Below are positions 19,648-28,282 of a DNA stretch of 64,000 nucleotides, in pieces. Source of the DNA: Lachancea thermotolerans CBS 6340 (taxonomy: Eukaryota; Ascomycota; Saccharomycetes; Saccharomycetales; Saccharomycetaceae); the NCBI RefSeq assembly GCF_000142805.1, contig NC_013084.1, forward strand, positions 558,001 through 622,000, given 5' to 3'. Made by a program: the position numbers and the translations under genes. The notes under the pieces are model-generated. The model was not told the origin of the DNA. It saw only the letters and a program-made list of their open reading frames with translations, and searched no databases. Every line of letters begins with the position of its first letter. The first letter of the stretch is position 1.

Positions 19648-20739
19648 TTAAACTAATTTCCAGTATACGAACCCCGCTACAATGTATGCGCATAGAAGCC
19701 CGCTCAGCTGCTCCCACAATGTGTGAAAGGCAATTGTAGTTATCAGCAAGCTCCACCACCACAGGAAAGTAAATAGTACCAGTAGGACAACTGGATTTTC
19801 CCAAACGATAAACTTCGCTGTAGCTCCAAACAGCTGAGTAAGGTGCTGGCTTATATCGAGTGGTATTAAACCTAGCTGCTTGAATAATTGCTTCTTTGTT
19901 GCTGGCGGGTGTGCGACAAGATTCCACAGCCCTCCTAGTGTTAAAACGCTAGTACCATGCTCTCTGAGCTGCTGCCAGTATTTATTATGGGTCTTCAGTA
20001 CTCTGAGCGCTCTTTTGCCGATAGCTTGTAATTCCCCGAGCAGAAACATACACATTAAAGTGATGAGAAATATGTGACCGCTGGGATCATGCCCACCAAT
20101 CCAGTAACCTCCCATAGACCTGCACAGGTTAGAGGAGTTTATTTTCTTCCAGGAGTGAAGAGCAGAGTCGATGAGGCTGTTAAGCTGGCTTGGTGTCACA
20201 TCTTCCCCGCGCAAGTGGCCCTTTCCCTCGGAGATCCAATACTCAATCTCTGAGACTGCATTTTGCAGCAGCGATGGAGGGTTCTGAGCACCTTTTTTCA
20301 ACGCGTTGTACAGCTTCTGGAGGCTGCTCTGACGCCTGGAAAATGTGTCGTGAAATTTTTCGTTAATGCCCCAGGTGGGTGAGTCTGACAAGTCGAAGAC
20401 CTCGAAGCTGCATCGCCCGCCCGTCGCTGTGAATACCAAGTCCATGAGAGGCGCCGCCTCTGACCACAGCGACTGTGTGAACACGAACCACCACACGGTC
20501 AGAATCGCGTAGCGCAGCAGCGTTCGTTTCCATGTTCCACGAGGTCCAAATCCACCGTACCGGATCATGCACCACCACCCGACCAAACTTGTCCAGAACC
20601 AACCCTGTTTGACGAAATATGTATTGAGCCACCCATCCTTATCGACCTCGAGATGTACCCTAAACGATACTAACTGTCCTACCAGTAGCGTCAGAGGGCA
20701 TAACGAGAACAGAAAGATCTTATACAGAGAAAGCTCCAT
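19648..20739 (-). CDS. SCS3: FIT family ER lipid protein Scs3
   Basis: FIT proteins are ER membrane enzymes (acyl-CoA diphosphatases in animals) needed for lipid-droplet budding; yeast SCS3 loss causes inositol auxotrophy. The 363-residue protein has about six membrane segments and the two conserved catalytic histidines: H217 in YWIGGHDPSGHIFLI and H339 in TIAFHTLWEQ. Length and the long central loop (about residues 120-200) fit Scs3 (380) rather than its shorter relative Yft2 (274). MET13 and MED31 as near neighbours reproduce the YGL125W-YGL126W-YGL127C order of S. cerevisiae. It is divergent from MED31 over 263 bp. Confidence 0.92.
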   Translation of the reverse strand: MELSLYKIFLFSLCPLTLLVGQLVSFRVHLEVDKDGWLNTYFVKQGWFWTSLVGWWCMIRYGGFGPRGTWKRTLLRYAILTVWWFVFTQSLWSEAAPLMDLVFTATGGRCSFEVFDLSDSPTWGINEKFHDTFSRRQSSLQKLYNALKKGAQNPPSLLQNAVSEIEYWISEGKGHLRGEDVTPSQLNSLIDSALHSWKKINSSNLCRSMGGYWIGGHDPSGHIFLITLMCMFLLGELQAIGKRALRVLKTHNKYWQQLREHGTSVLTLGGLWNLVAHPPATKKQLFKQLGLIPLDISQHLTQLFGATAKFIVWENPVVLLVLFTFLWWWSLLITTIAFHTLWEQLSGLLCAYIVAGFVYWKLV

Positions 20740-21002
20740 TGGTTCTCAAAAGTGTTGCTCGAAGATCAAGTGGTGTCCTTTAGATTCTATGATGACAGCG
20801 ATGCCGCCTTCGCTTTGATTGTTTTGTACGAAAATTAAATTAGCGACTTGTTGAGCTTCCCATGAAAACGTGAATGGAAAGATCGAAGAGCTCGGTCGAC
20901 GCGAAGTGAAAAGCAGGAGCTGCCCGAGAAGACCTGCTATTCGGAGTACATGCCTGTGGTTGAGAGGCGCTAGTACATATAAAGAGAACAGGTATATCAA
21001 GC

Positions 21003-21392
21003 ATGGAAGACGGTGGCATTCCGGAGAACAATGGCGTAGAACAACCTGTGCCCGAAGACATTCCGCCCACGCGGTTCGAGGTCGAGCTGGAGTTCGTACA
21101 GTGCCTCGCAAATGTGCCGTATGTAATCTTCCTGCTAAGTCAGCAGCATATATGGAGGGACCCAAAGTTCAGGGCATATCTCAAGTACCTTGAATACTGG
21201 TGCAAACCGCCGTACGCGCAGTGCATCGTATACCCCAACTGTCTCTTCATGCTGAAGCTCCTCAACGGGTTCATGGAGGCCGCAGAGGTCAACGAGGACG
21301 GGCTGCTGGAAGGCCTCGAAGACCTGCCGAAGGTGCTGCAGAGCCAGGGCGCGCAGTGGATGAACGAGATGGTCGAGCGGTGGAGCTCGTGA
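21003..21392 (+). CDS. SOH1: Mediator subunit Med31 (Soh1)
   Basis: Med31 sits at the Mediator middle/Med7N module. The 129-residue protein consists almost entirely of the conserved Soh1 domain: RFEVELEFVQCLANVPYV, FLLSQQHIWRDPKFRAYL, KYLEYWCKPPYAQCIVYP and CLFMLKLLN. S. cerevisiae Soh1 has 127 residues. A TATA-like CATATAAAGAG sits about 27-37 bp upstream of the ATG, unusually close, so transcription may start just before or within the first codons, or another element may be used. Codon content is G+C-rich toward the 3' end. Confidence 0.96.
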   Translation: MEDGGIPENNGVEQPVPEDIPPTRFEVELEFVQCLANVPYVIFLLSQQHIWRDPKFRAYLKYLEYWCKPPYAQCIVYPNCLFMLKLLNGFMEAAEVNEDGLLEGLEDLPKVLQSQGAQWMNEMVERWSS

Positions 21393-22086
21393 CCTGGCAC
21401 GGGATGCCAATCGCCCGTCCTTCGGTAGCCTGAACCCTACATAATTACATTTTAAAAAACACGGCCTATACACTACCATCCCATACCTGCCTTCGCCACT
21501 CGCTTCCCGCCATGTATTTCCAACACGCGAATCACAGTCCCGAAACCTTGCGGATCACTGACCCGGCAGATCACTGGCGCACACGACTACTTCCACCGAC
21601 CTTGGGCTAGTTTTTCCATTGCACGTGCTAGCTATCTTATCGAAAAGCTGACATTGGCAAGCGGGCTTCCAATTCCGCAATTTTAAGAGCCCATCGTTCG
21701 CTTCGTCTTTCCGACGCCGGTTTTGGTGCTCGTCACATCATGTGACTTGAAAACTCTTCCAAACTCAAGATCAGGTGGCTTTGTGTGACCTCAACATGAG
21801 TCATGTTGGCATGACCATGGTCATATAGATCCGGGGATATGATTGGCTGAAGCAAACTATCACTGAAGACGAAATATCGACCTTGGAAGTATATAAGGAA
21901 TGGGGATGGAGAACAAGGGAACCGCGGCTCTTGGCCTTTCTTATGAAAGATGGGCGCCTAAAAGTTCATAGAGCAGTTATAGTACGAGACCAACCGTCTT
22001 TCAAGAGGGATCAATTAGTTCTTTGTGGCTCGTCTCCGGAAAATATTTTACACGCAGCTAAGTAACGCTCGCAACACACTAGCAAA
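21393..22086. promoter_or_regulatory. Promoter region of pyruvate carboxylase
   Basis: This 694 bp upstream of PYC contains TATATAAG at 21890-21897 (190 bp before the ATG), a CCAAT box in reverse (GATTGG, 21841-21846) and CACGTG near 21623. The longest open stretch here lacks an ATG start. I see no separate gene. Confidence 0.5.
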
Positions 22087-25000
22087 ATGTCCAAACTGGC
22101 AGGACTGAGAGACAGCTCGAACCTACTAGGTGAGAAAAACAAGCTTCTGGTTGCCAACAGAGGTGAGATTCCCATCAGAATCTTCCGTTCGGCGCATGAG
22201 CTGTCAATGAAGACGGTCGCTATCTACTCGCACGAGGACAGACTGTCGATGCACAGACTCAAGGCAGACGAGGCGTACATGATCGGCAAAGAAGGCAAGT
22301 ACACGCCCGTGGGCGCGTACCTGGCAATCGACGAGATCTTGAAGATCGCCAAAGAGCACAACGTGGACTTCATCCACCCGGGGTACGGGTTTTTGTCTGA
22401 GAACTCGGAGTTCGCGCAGAAAGTCGAGGCTGCAGGGATCACGTGGATCGGCCCTTCGGCAGAGGTCATCGAGTCTGTGGGTGACAAGGTTTCTGCGAGA
22501 AACCTCGCTGCCAAGGCCGACGTGCCTGTTGTGCCTGGTACGCCGGGCCCTATTGACTCCGTGGAGGAAGCGCAGGCCTTCGTCGAGGAGTACGGATACC
22601 CGGTCATCATCAAGGCTGCCTACGGTGGTGGTGGTAGAGGTATGAGAGTCGTTCGCGAGGGCGACGACATCGCCGACGCGTTCCAGCGTGCCACCTCCGA
22701 AGCCAAAACCGCCTTCGGAAACGGAACCTGTTTCATCGAGAGATTCCTCAACAAACCTAAGCACATTGAGGTCCAACTTCTCGCTGATGGATACGGCAAC
22801 GTCGTTCACCTGTTCGAGAGAGACTGTTCCGTGCAGAGAAGACACCAGAAGGTCGTGGAAGTCGCTCCTGCCAAGACCTTGCCCAAGGACGTGCGTGACG
22901 CTATTCTAACCGATGCCGTCAAGCTGGCAAAGGTCGCAGGCTACAAGAACGCAGGTACTGCTGAGTTCTTGGTCGACGACCAGAACAGACACTACTTTAT
23001 CGAAATCAATCCAAGAATCCAGGTTGAGCACACAATCACAGAGGAAATCACCGGTATCGATATCGTTGCTGCTCAAATTCAAATTGCCGCCGGCGCTTCG
23101 CTGCAGGAGCTAGGCCTTCTGCAGGACAAAATCATTACTCGTGGTTTCGCCATCCAATGTAGAATCACCACCGAAGACCCCGCCAAGAACTTTCAGCCAG
23201 ATACCGGCCGTATTGAGGTCTACCGCTCTGCAGGTGGTAACGGTGTTAGACTGGACGGTGGTAACGCCTACGCGGGCTCCATCATTTCGCCTCACTACGA
23301 TTCCATGTTGGTCAAGTGCTCTTGCTCTGGCTCTACTTATGAAATTGTCCGTCGCAAGATGTTGCGTGCCTTGATTGAATTCAGAATCAGAGGCGTGAAG
23401 ACAAACATTCCATTTTTGTTGACTCTGTTGACCAACCCCGTATTTATTGATGGTTCCTATTGGACCACTTTCATTGACGACACTCCTGAGTTGTTCAAGA
23501 TGGTATCTTCTCAGAACCGTGCTCAGAAGCTCCTGCACTACCTTGCAGACTTGGCTGTCAATGGCTCCTCTATCAAGGGTCAAATGGGTCTACCTAAGTT
23601 GCACACGCAGCCATCAGTTCCAACCCTGCACGACTCTAACGGAGAGGTGATCGACGTCCTCACAACCCCCCCACCTTCGGGGTGGAGACAAGTTTTGCTG
23701 GAACAAGGTCCAGCTCAGTTTGCCAAGGCTGTTCGCCACTACAAGGGTACTTTGTTGATGGACACTACATGGAGAGATGCTCACCAGTCGCTGTTGGCTA
23801 CTAGAGTTCGTACCTACGACCTTGCTGCCATTGCCCCAACTACCGCCCATGCTCTGTCTGGCGCTTTCGCGCTTGAATGTTGGGGAGGTGCCACTTTCGA
23901 CGTCGCCATGAGATTCTTGCACGAAGACCCATGGGAGCGTTTGAGAATTTTGAGAAAGCTTGTTCCAAACATTCCATTCCAAATGTTGCTGCGTGGTGCC
24001 AACGGTGTCGCTTACTCCTCGCTGCCTGACAATGCCATCGACCACTTTGTCGAGCAAGCCAAGGAGAACGGAGTTGACATTTTCAGAGTGTTTGACGCTT
24101 TGAACGACCTCGAGCAGCTCAAGGTTGGTGTCGATGCTGTCAAGAAGGCGAATGGTGTCGTTGAAGCTACCATCTGTTACTCCGGTGACATGCTGCAGCC
24201 TGGAAAAAAGTACAACTTGGACTACTACCTAGAGATTACCGACAAGATCGTTCAGATGGGTACTCACATCTTGGGTATCAAGGATATGGCTGGTACATTG
24301 AAGCCATCTGCTGCTAAATTATTGATTGGCTCCATTAGAGCCAAGTACCCAGACCTTCCAATCCACGTTCACACTCACGACTCCGCCGGTACCGCTGTTG
24401 CTTCCATGGCTGCTTGTGCCTTTGCCGGTGCTGATGTTGTTGATGTGGCCACCAACTCTATGTCTGGTATGACTTCGCAGCCATCGATTAACGCTTTGCT
24501 CGCGTCTCTAGACGGTGAAATCGACACTGGTGTGAACGTCAACATGGTGCGTGAGCTTGACGCTTACTGGGCGCAAATGAGATTGCTCTACTCTTGCTTC
24601 GAGGCAGACTTGAAGGGCCCAGATCCAGAAGTTTACGAGCACGAAATTCCAGGCGGACAACTCACCAACCTGCTTTTCCAGGCCCAGCAATTGGGACTTG
24701 GAGAAAAATGGGCTGAAACCAAGAGGGCTTACAGAGATGCCAACTACCTGCTTGGCGACTTGGTGAAGGTCACTCCAACCTCTAAAGTTGTTGGTGACTT
24801 GGCGCAGTTTATGGTGTCCAACAAATTGACTCCAGACGATGTCAGACGTTTGGCATCCTCTTTGGACTTCCCAGACTCTGTTATGGATTTCTTTGAGGGT
24901 TTAATCGGACAGCCATACGGTGGCTTCCCTGAGCCATTGAGATCCGATGTTTTGAAGAACAAGAGAAGAAAGCTGACTTGCCGTCCCGGTCTTGAGTTGG

Positions 25001-25611
25001 CTCCGTTCGACCTGGCCGGAATCAAGGAAGATCTTCAAGATAGATTTGGCGACATCGACGAATGTGACGTTGCGTCATACAACATGTATCCAAAGGTTTA
25101 CGAAGACTTCCGCAAGATGAGGGAAACCTACGGTGATCTGTCGGTGCTACCAACCAAGAACTTTTTGTCTCCACCAACCGTTGGCGAGGAAATTGTTGTC
25201 ACCATCGAGAAGGGTAAGACTCTGATCATCAAGCCTCAGGCGATTGGTGAACTGAACAAGGAAACTGGTTTGAGGGAAGTGTATTTCGACCTAAACGGCG
25301 AATTGAGAAAGGTTTCTGTTATTGACAAGTCTCAAAAGGTTGACACTTTGTCGAAGCCAAAGGCTGATGCCCACGATCCCTTCCAGATCGGCGCACCAAT
25401 GGCGGGCGTCATCATTGAAGTCAAGGTTCACAAGGGTTCCTTGGTCAAGAAGGGTCAACCTATTGCTGTCCTGAGTGCCATGAAAATGGAAATGGTTATC
25501 TCCTCCCCCACAGACGGGCAAGTCAAGGATGTGCTAGTTAAGGATGGTGAAAATGTGGACGCCTCTGACCTCCTGGTATTCTTAGAGGAATCTGTCCCAC
25601 CAAAAGAATAG
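22087..25611 (+). CDS. PYC1: Pyruvate carboxylase
   Basis: This cytosolic, biotin-dependent enzyme makes oxaloacetate from pyruvate and bicarbonate. The 1174-residue protein has the full domain order: biotin carboxylase (about 15-465; ATP-grasp glycine loop AYGGGGRGMR, ERDCSVQRRHQK), carboxyltransferase barrel (about 560-830; DTTWRDAHQSLLATR, metal-binding HVHTHDSAGT), allosteric linker, and the biotinyl domain with LSAMKMEMVI, the modified lysine being K1133. S. cerevisiae has two paralogues, PYC1 (YGL062W) and PYC2 (YBR218C). Here one gene sits where both blocks meet, which fits a lineage without the whole-genome duplication. Codon bias indicates strong expression. Confidence 0.98.
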   Translation: MSKLAGLRDSSNLLGEKNKLLVANRGEIPIRIFRSAHELSMKTVAIYSHEDRLSMHRLKADEAYMIGKEGKYTPVGAYLAIDEILKIAKEHNVDFIHPGYGFLSENSEFAQKVEAAGITWIGPSAEVIESVGDKVSARNLAAKADVPVVPGTPGPIDSVEEAQAFVEEYGYPVIIKAAYGGGGRGMRVVREGDDIADAFQRATSEAKTAFGNGTCFIERFLNKPKHIEVQLLADGYGNVVHLFERDCSVQRRHQKVVEVAPAKTLPKDVRDAILTDAVKLAKVAGYKNAGTAEFLVDDQNRHYFIEINPRIQVEHTITEEITGIDIVAAQIQIAAGASLQELGLLQDKIITRGFAIQCRITTEDPAKNFQPDTGRIEVYRSAGGNGVRLDGGNAYAGSIISPHYDSMLVKCSCSGSTYEIVRRKMLRALIEFRIRGVKTNIPFLLTLLTNPVFIDGSYWTTFIDDTPELFKMVSSQNRAQKLLHYLADLAVNGSSIKGQMGLPKLHTQPSVPTLHDSNGEVIDVLTTPPPSGWRQVLLEQGPAQFAKAVRHYKGTLLMDTTWRDAHQSLLATRVRTYDLAAIAPTTAHALSGAFALECWGGATFDVAMRFLHEDPWERLRILRKLVPNIPFQMLLRGANGVAYSSLPDNAIDHFVEQAKENGVDIFRVFDALNDLEQLKVGVDAVKKANGVVEATICYSGDMLQPGKKYNLDYYLEITDKIVQMGTHILGIKDMAGTLKPSAAKLLIGSIRAKYPDLPIHVHTHDSAGTAVASMAACAFAGADVVDVATNSMSGMTSQPSINALLASLDGEIDTGVNVNMVRELDAYWAQMRLLYSCFEADLKGPDPEVYEHEIPGGQLTNLLFQAQQLGLGEKWAETKRAYRDANYLLGDLVKVTPTSKVVGDLAQFMVSNKLTPDDVRRLASSLDFPDSVMDFFEGLIGQPYGGFPEPLRSDVLKNKRRKLTCRPGLELAPFDLAGIKEDLQDRFGDIDECDVASYNMYPKVYEDFRKMRETYGDLSVLPTKNFLSPPTVGEEIVVTIEKGKTLIIKPQAIGELNKETGLREVYFDLNGELRKVSVIDKSQKVDTLSKPKADAHDPFQIGAPMAGVIIEVKVHKGSLVKKGQPIAVLSAMKMEMVISSPTDGQVKDVLVKDGENVDASDLLVFLEESVPPKE

Positions 25612-25818
25612 TCGAGCTGTACGTCAGTTCCCTCGAGATTCAAAGTGCCCTTATGTAAAATAGTTCTTCTACTATGGATGTTTTATAGTTAATTAATGTT
25701 ACATCAAGGTTTTCGTGACTCGCTCAGCCTAGCGAGCAACTCTTGTTATTCCCCATTATAGATGCAGTTGCGATTTTGTTTTCTTGAATACATGCCAACA
25801 GTCCATCCATCGAGCGCT

Positions 25819-26490
25819 TCAGCGGCTGGGTTTCTTAACCGAAGAATGAGGTGGCCTAGAAAGTGGCGGTTTAGAAACTCGAGTACTACTTCTGGGAATT
25901 CCTGTTGGTTTCTTCATACCCCCTCTAACCTCCCTCCTTGGGTTAATTGCCCTTCTTCCCCTTGGCAGGGAAGGGACGTCGCTTGAGCTTCTAACTTCTT
26001 GTTCTTTCTTTACGGACTCACGCAGCTGTTGTTTTTCTTCGAGTGTGCGTTTCAAACTAGCCACCTGGGCTTCTTTTCGTTGCACGAATGCCTCTGCTGT
26101 TAGCGCTTCATTTTCTTGAGTAGCAGAGACGTATTCTAAATAACTGTGGTCGCTCATGAGCTCATGAACGTACCCGGCTTGCGACTGGATCTTGATCCAT
26201 GCATCAAGTATCTTATTGCTGGATTCGCACGTTTCCTTGATTCTTTTTAAATGCTGCGGGCCCGATGAACTTAGCGAACTGTTCAATTTTTGGATAACAG
26301 GAATGATCTTATCAAGACACTTGTTCTCCTCAAGAAGCGATTGAGTGGTTAAATTTGATGAGCTCTTAGAAGAAACAAAGGGCTTAATGCCGCCGGCTAA
26401 GGGCGCCAAGCTTAAATTTGATCGCATTTGATCGAAGATCTCAGGAATGAGCTTATTAATGTTTGAGTCTTCTTCAGCATGCTCGGACAT
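25819..26490 (-). CDS. DUO1: DASH/Dam1 complex subunit Duo1
   Basis: Duo1 is a subunit of the Dam1/DASH ring that couples kinetochores to spindle microtubules. The 223-residue product begins MSEHAEEDSNINKLIPEIFD and contains the conserved coiled segment TQSLLEENKCLDKIIPVIQ, DAWIKIQSQAGYVHELMSD, which matches Duo1. The basic Pro/Arg/Ser tail (GIPRSSTRVSKPP) is typical of the microtubule-facing end. S. cerevisiae Duo1 has 247 residues and lies next to PYC1 (YGL061C-YGL062W) in the same orientation relationship as here. Confidence 0.92.
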   Translation of the reverse strand: MSEHAEEDSNINKLIPEIFDQMRSNLSLAPLAGGIKPFVSSKSSSNLTTQSLLEENKCLDKIIPVIQKLNSSLSSSGPQHLKRIKETCESSNKILDAWIKIQSQAGYVHELMSDHSYLEYVSATQENEALTAEAFVQRKEAQVASLKRTLEEKQQLRESVKKEQEVRSSSDVPSLPRGRRAINPRREVRGGMKKPTGIPRSSTRVSKPPLSRPPHSSVKKPSR

Positions 26491-26499
26491 GGCATAATA

Positions 26500-26808
26500 T
26501 TACTGAATACTTAGTACCAATGGGTAAACTTGGCCATTTATGTCGGCTGCGATCATCTGTTTATGCTTCTTGATCAATACTAAAATGATAAAACGAACAG
26601 CCTCGTTAGTCATGATATCCGTATTTCTAAACGTCAAGTCTGGACGCCTTAGCAAGACAGATATTAATTGGCAGGGAACTTTCAAGCTTTCAGCCCCTCC
26701 AAAAACTCGAATACGACCGCCTGTTGATATTCTAACTATTTGGCTTTTTATGCTCTTTTTCGAGCGTCGTGAAACAGGTTTTGGGCCATTTTGGTAGTGC
26801 CCTATGGA
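26500..26808 (-). other. Open frame between DUO1 and ATG12 without a good start; possible small or spliced gene
   Basis: On the minus strand a frame stays open from just after a TAG (26809-26811) to a stop at 26500, about 102 codons. The second half looks protein-like: VPCQLISVLLRRPDLTF, then MTNEAVRFIILVLIKKHKQM and IAADINGQVYPLVLSIQ. The only in-frame ATG (26613) would give 37 residues. A longer product would need an upstream exon, and I found no clear GTATGT or TACTAAC pair. It lies just upstream of the DUO1 start on the same strand, so it may be DUO1 leader sequence. I do not recognise the peptide. Confidence 0.25.
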
Positions 26809-26892
26809 CTAGAACGCCAACTAATCGAATCTTATTCGGCAGGAGGTACATGAAATGGCTGTCTTGTGATTGAACCATCGCCCTATTAATTC

Positions 26893-27477
26893 TCACCCAA
26901 ATGCGACACCACCGCAGTAGCTTACAACTAACTCATCGTTTACCCGAAAGTGTCTCCATAAATCGCCCACAGACTGCTGGGGTGCAGGTGAGAAAGAATT
27001 GTTAACATAGCAGTAAACGCTGTTCATCTTGAGCTTTTTTCGTAGGAAGGTCACTAGCACTGAAAAAGGTTGCGAGGCAGAGATACGAGCAGACTGCGGC
27101 AGAACTTGTGAAACAGATCCTATCGGTTGGAACTTGATTTGGACTTTTTCAGGCAAGATGCCTTCTTTCTCAGTGAACCTCTTGATGGCTTGGTCACCGG
27201 CTGGGGTAAGATGGGTCAGAACAGCGGAAGTGCTAACTGGTGCAGAGCGCTTTGGCGCAGGTTCAGCTTTGATGTTTCCGCTGCTAGCATCAGCACCACT
27301 GGAGTTATCCTCCAGAGCGGGAACATCGTCACTGCTGCCTAGTCCTAGAAAACTCAGCCGTTTAGAATACTGTTCAAGTCCGTCTTGGACACTGTAAGAA
27401 GCTTTTCCAAATCTTGAGCTTTCGCCTGTACTGGAAGTCGATGCAGCATCGCTTTCGCTCTCTAAAAGCTGGCTCAT
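26893..27477 (-). CDS. ATG12: Ubiquitin-like autophagy protein Atg12
   Basis: Atg12 is conjugated to Atg5 to form the E3-like complex for Atg8 lipidation in autophagosome formation. The 194-residue protein has a Ser/Asp-rich disordered N-terminal half and a C-terminal ubiquitin-like fold (about residues 108-194: KVQIKFQPIGSVSQVLPQSA, FSVLVTFLRKKLKM, SVYCYVNNSFSPAPQQSVGDLW). It ends in GVAFG with the conjugating glycine at the very C-terminus, so no processing is needed, as known for Atg12. S. cerevisiae Atg12 has 186 residues (YBR217W). The orientation fits the YBR210-YBR229 series. Confidence 0.95.
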   Translation of the reverse strand: MSQLLESESDAASTSSTGESSRFGKASYSVQDGLEQYSKRLSFLGLGSSDDVPALEDNSSGADASSGNIKAEPAPKRSAPVSTSAVLTHLTPAGDQAIKRFTEKEGILPEKVQIKFQPIGSVSQVLPQSARISASQPFSVLVTFLRKKLKMNSVYCYVNNSFSPAPQQSVGDLWRHFRVNDELVVSYCGGVAFG

Positions 27478-28282
27478 TTCTGAGGGCCATTCATAGCGTT
27501 TCTACGTAAAGCGATGGCTGAGCTATCCTCGTTCAAAAAGTCTTGATATAAATTTAGGGTACATCATTAATCTGGAGGGTCGGCCTTAGACAACAGATTC
27601 AAGAGTGGAGGCAAAAGCCTAAATGTCCATCGTGGAATGGCGGCATTACACTACAAGCAACGCACTGAGGGCCCAACGCCCCTCTGAAGGCGTGTGACGC
27701 TAGCACGTGATCTCATAAGGCTACAGTGCTCTCTACACTTCAGTGACAATTTTGTGATCTCCAAAGGTTTACATTGGGCTGCAAGTGTGGCTCTAGTCCC
27801 TCTGCCATTGGTTTCACTGTTCTTCAGTACATCGCTGCTTCTACTTTTTTCCTATGCGTTCAGTACATTACCAAGATTACATTCTATGGTCGGAGTAATT
27901 AAGTATTAGTGGCTGGCTTAAAGAAGAGAGTCTCCCTCAACATGCATAGTAGAACTGTATTCGAAGTTGCGGTGCCATCCATTTTCCCTGGTGAGAGACC
28001 CGGGCTCTGCTTTTGATTTTTAACTTGCATTGGCAAAACATGTTCCGTGTCGCTCCTCAGAAGCCAAAAGCATACGCAAGCATATACACTCCATTAGAAG
28101 AGCGCTAAACATTATTAGCCAATGAGGGATTTTAGTTCTCGATGAAATGCTACACTAGCATTGTCTTTCCTCGATTTGTTGTGTTTCACGTGATTAAACG
28201 GCCTTTTTATTAATGATCAATGTAGGGGCCTTCAAGAACTTCCCAAGACACCTAATGTACCTGAGACAACAATCAGAACATA
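27478..28282. other. Divergent intergenic region ATG12-YBP
   Basis: An 805 bp spacer between two divergent start codons. It contains a TCACGTGA at 28187-28194 and a CACGTG near 27703. Open frames here lack ATG starts or family resemblance. No gene is evident. Confidence 0.5.
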
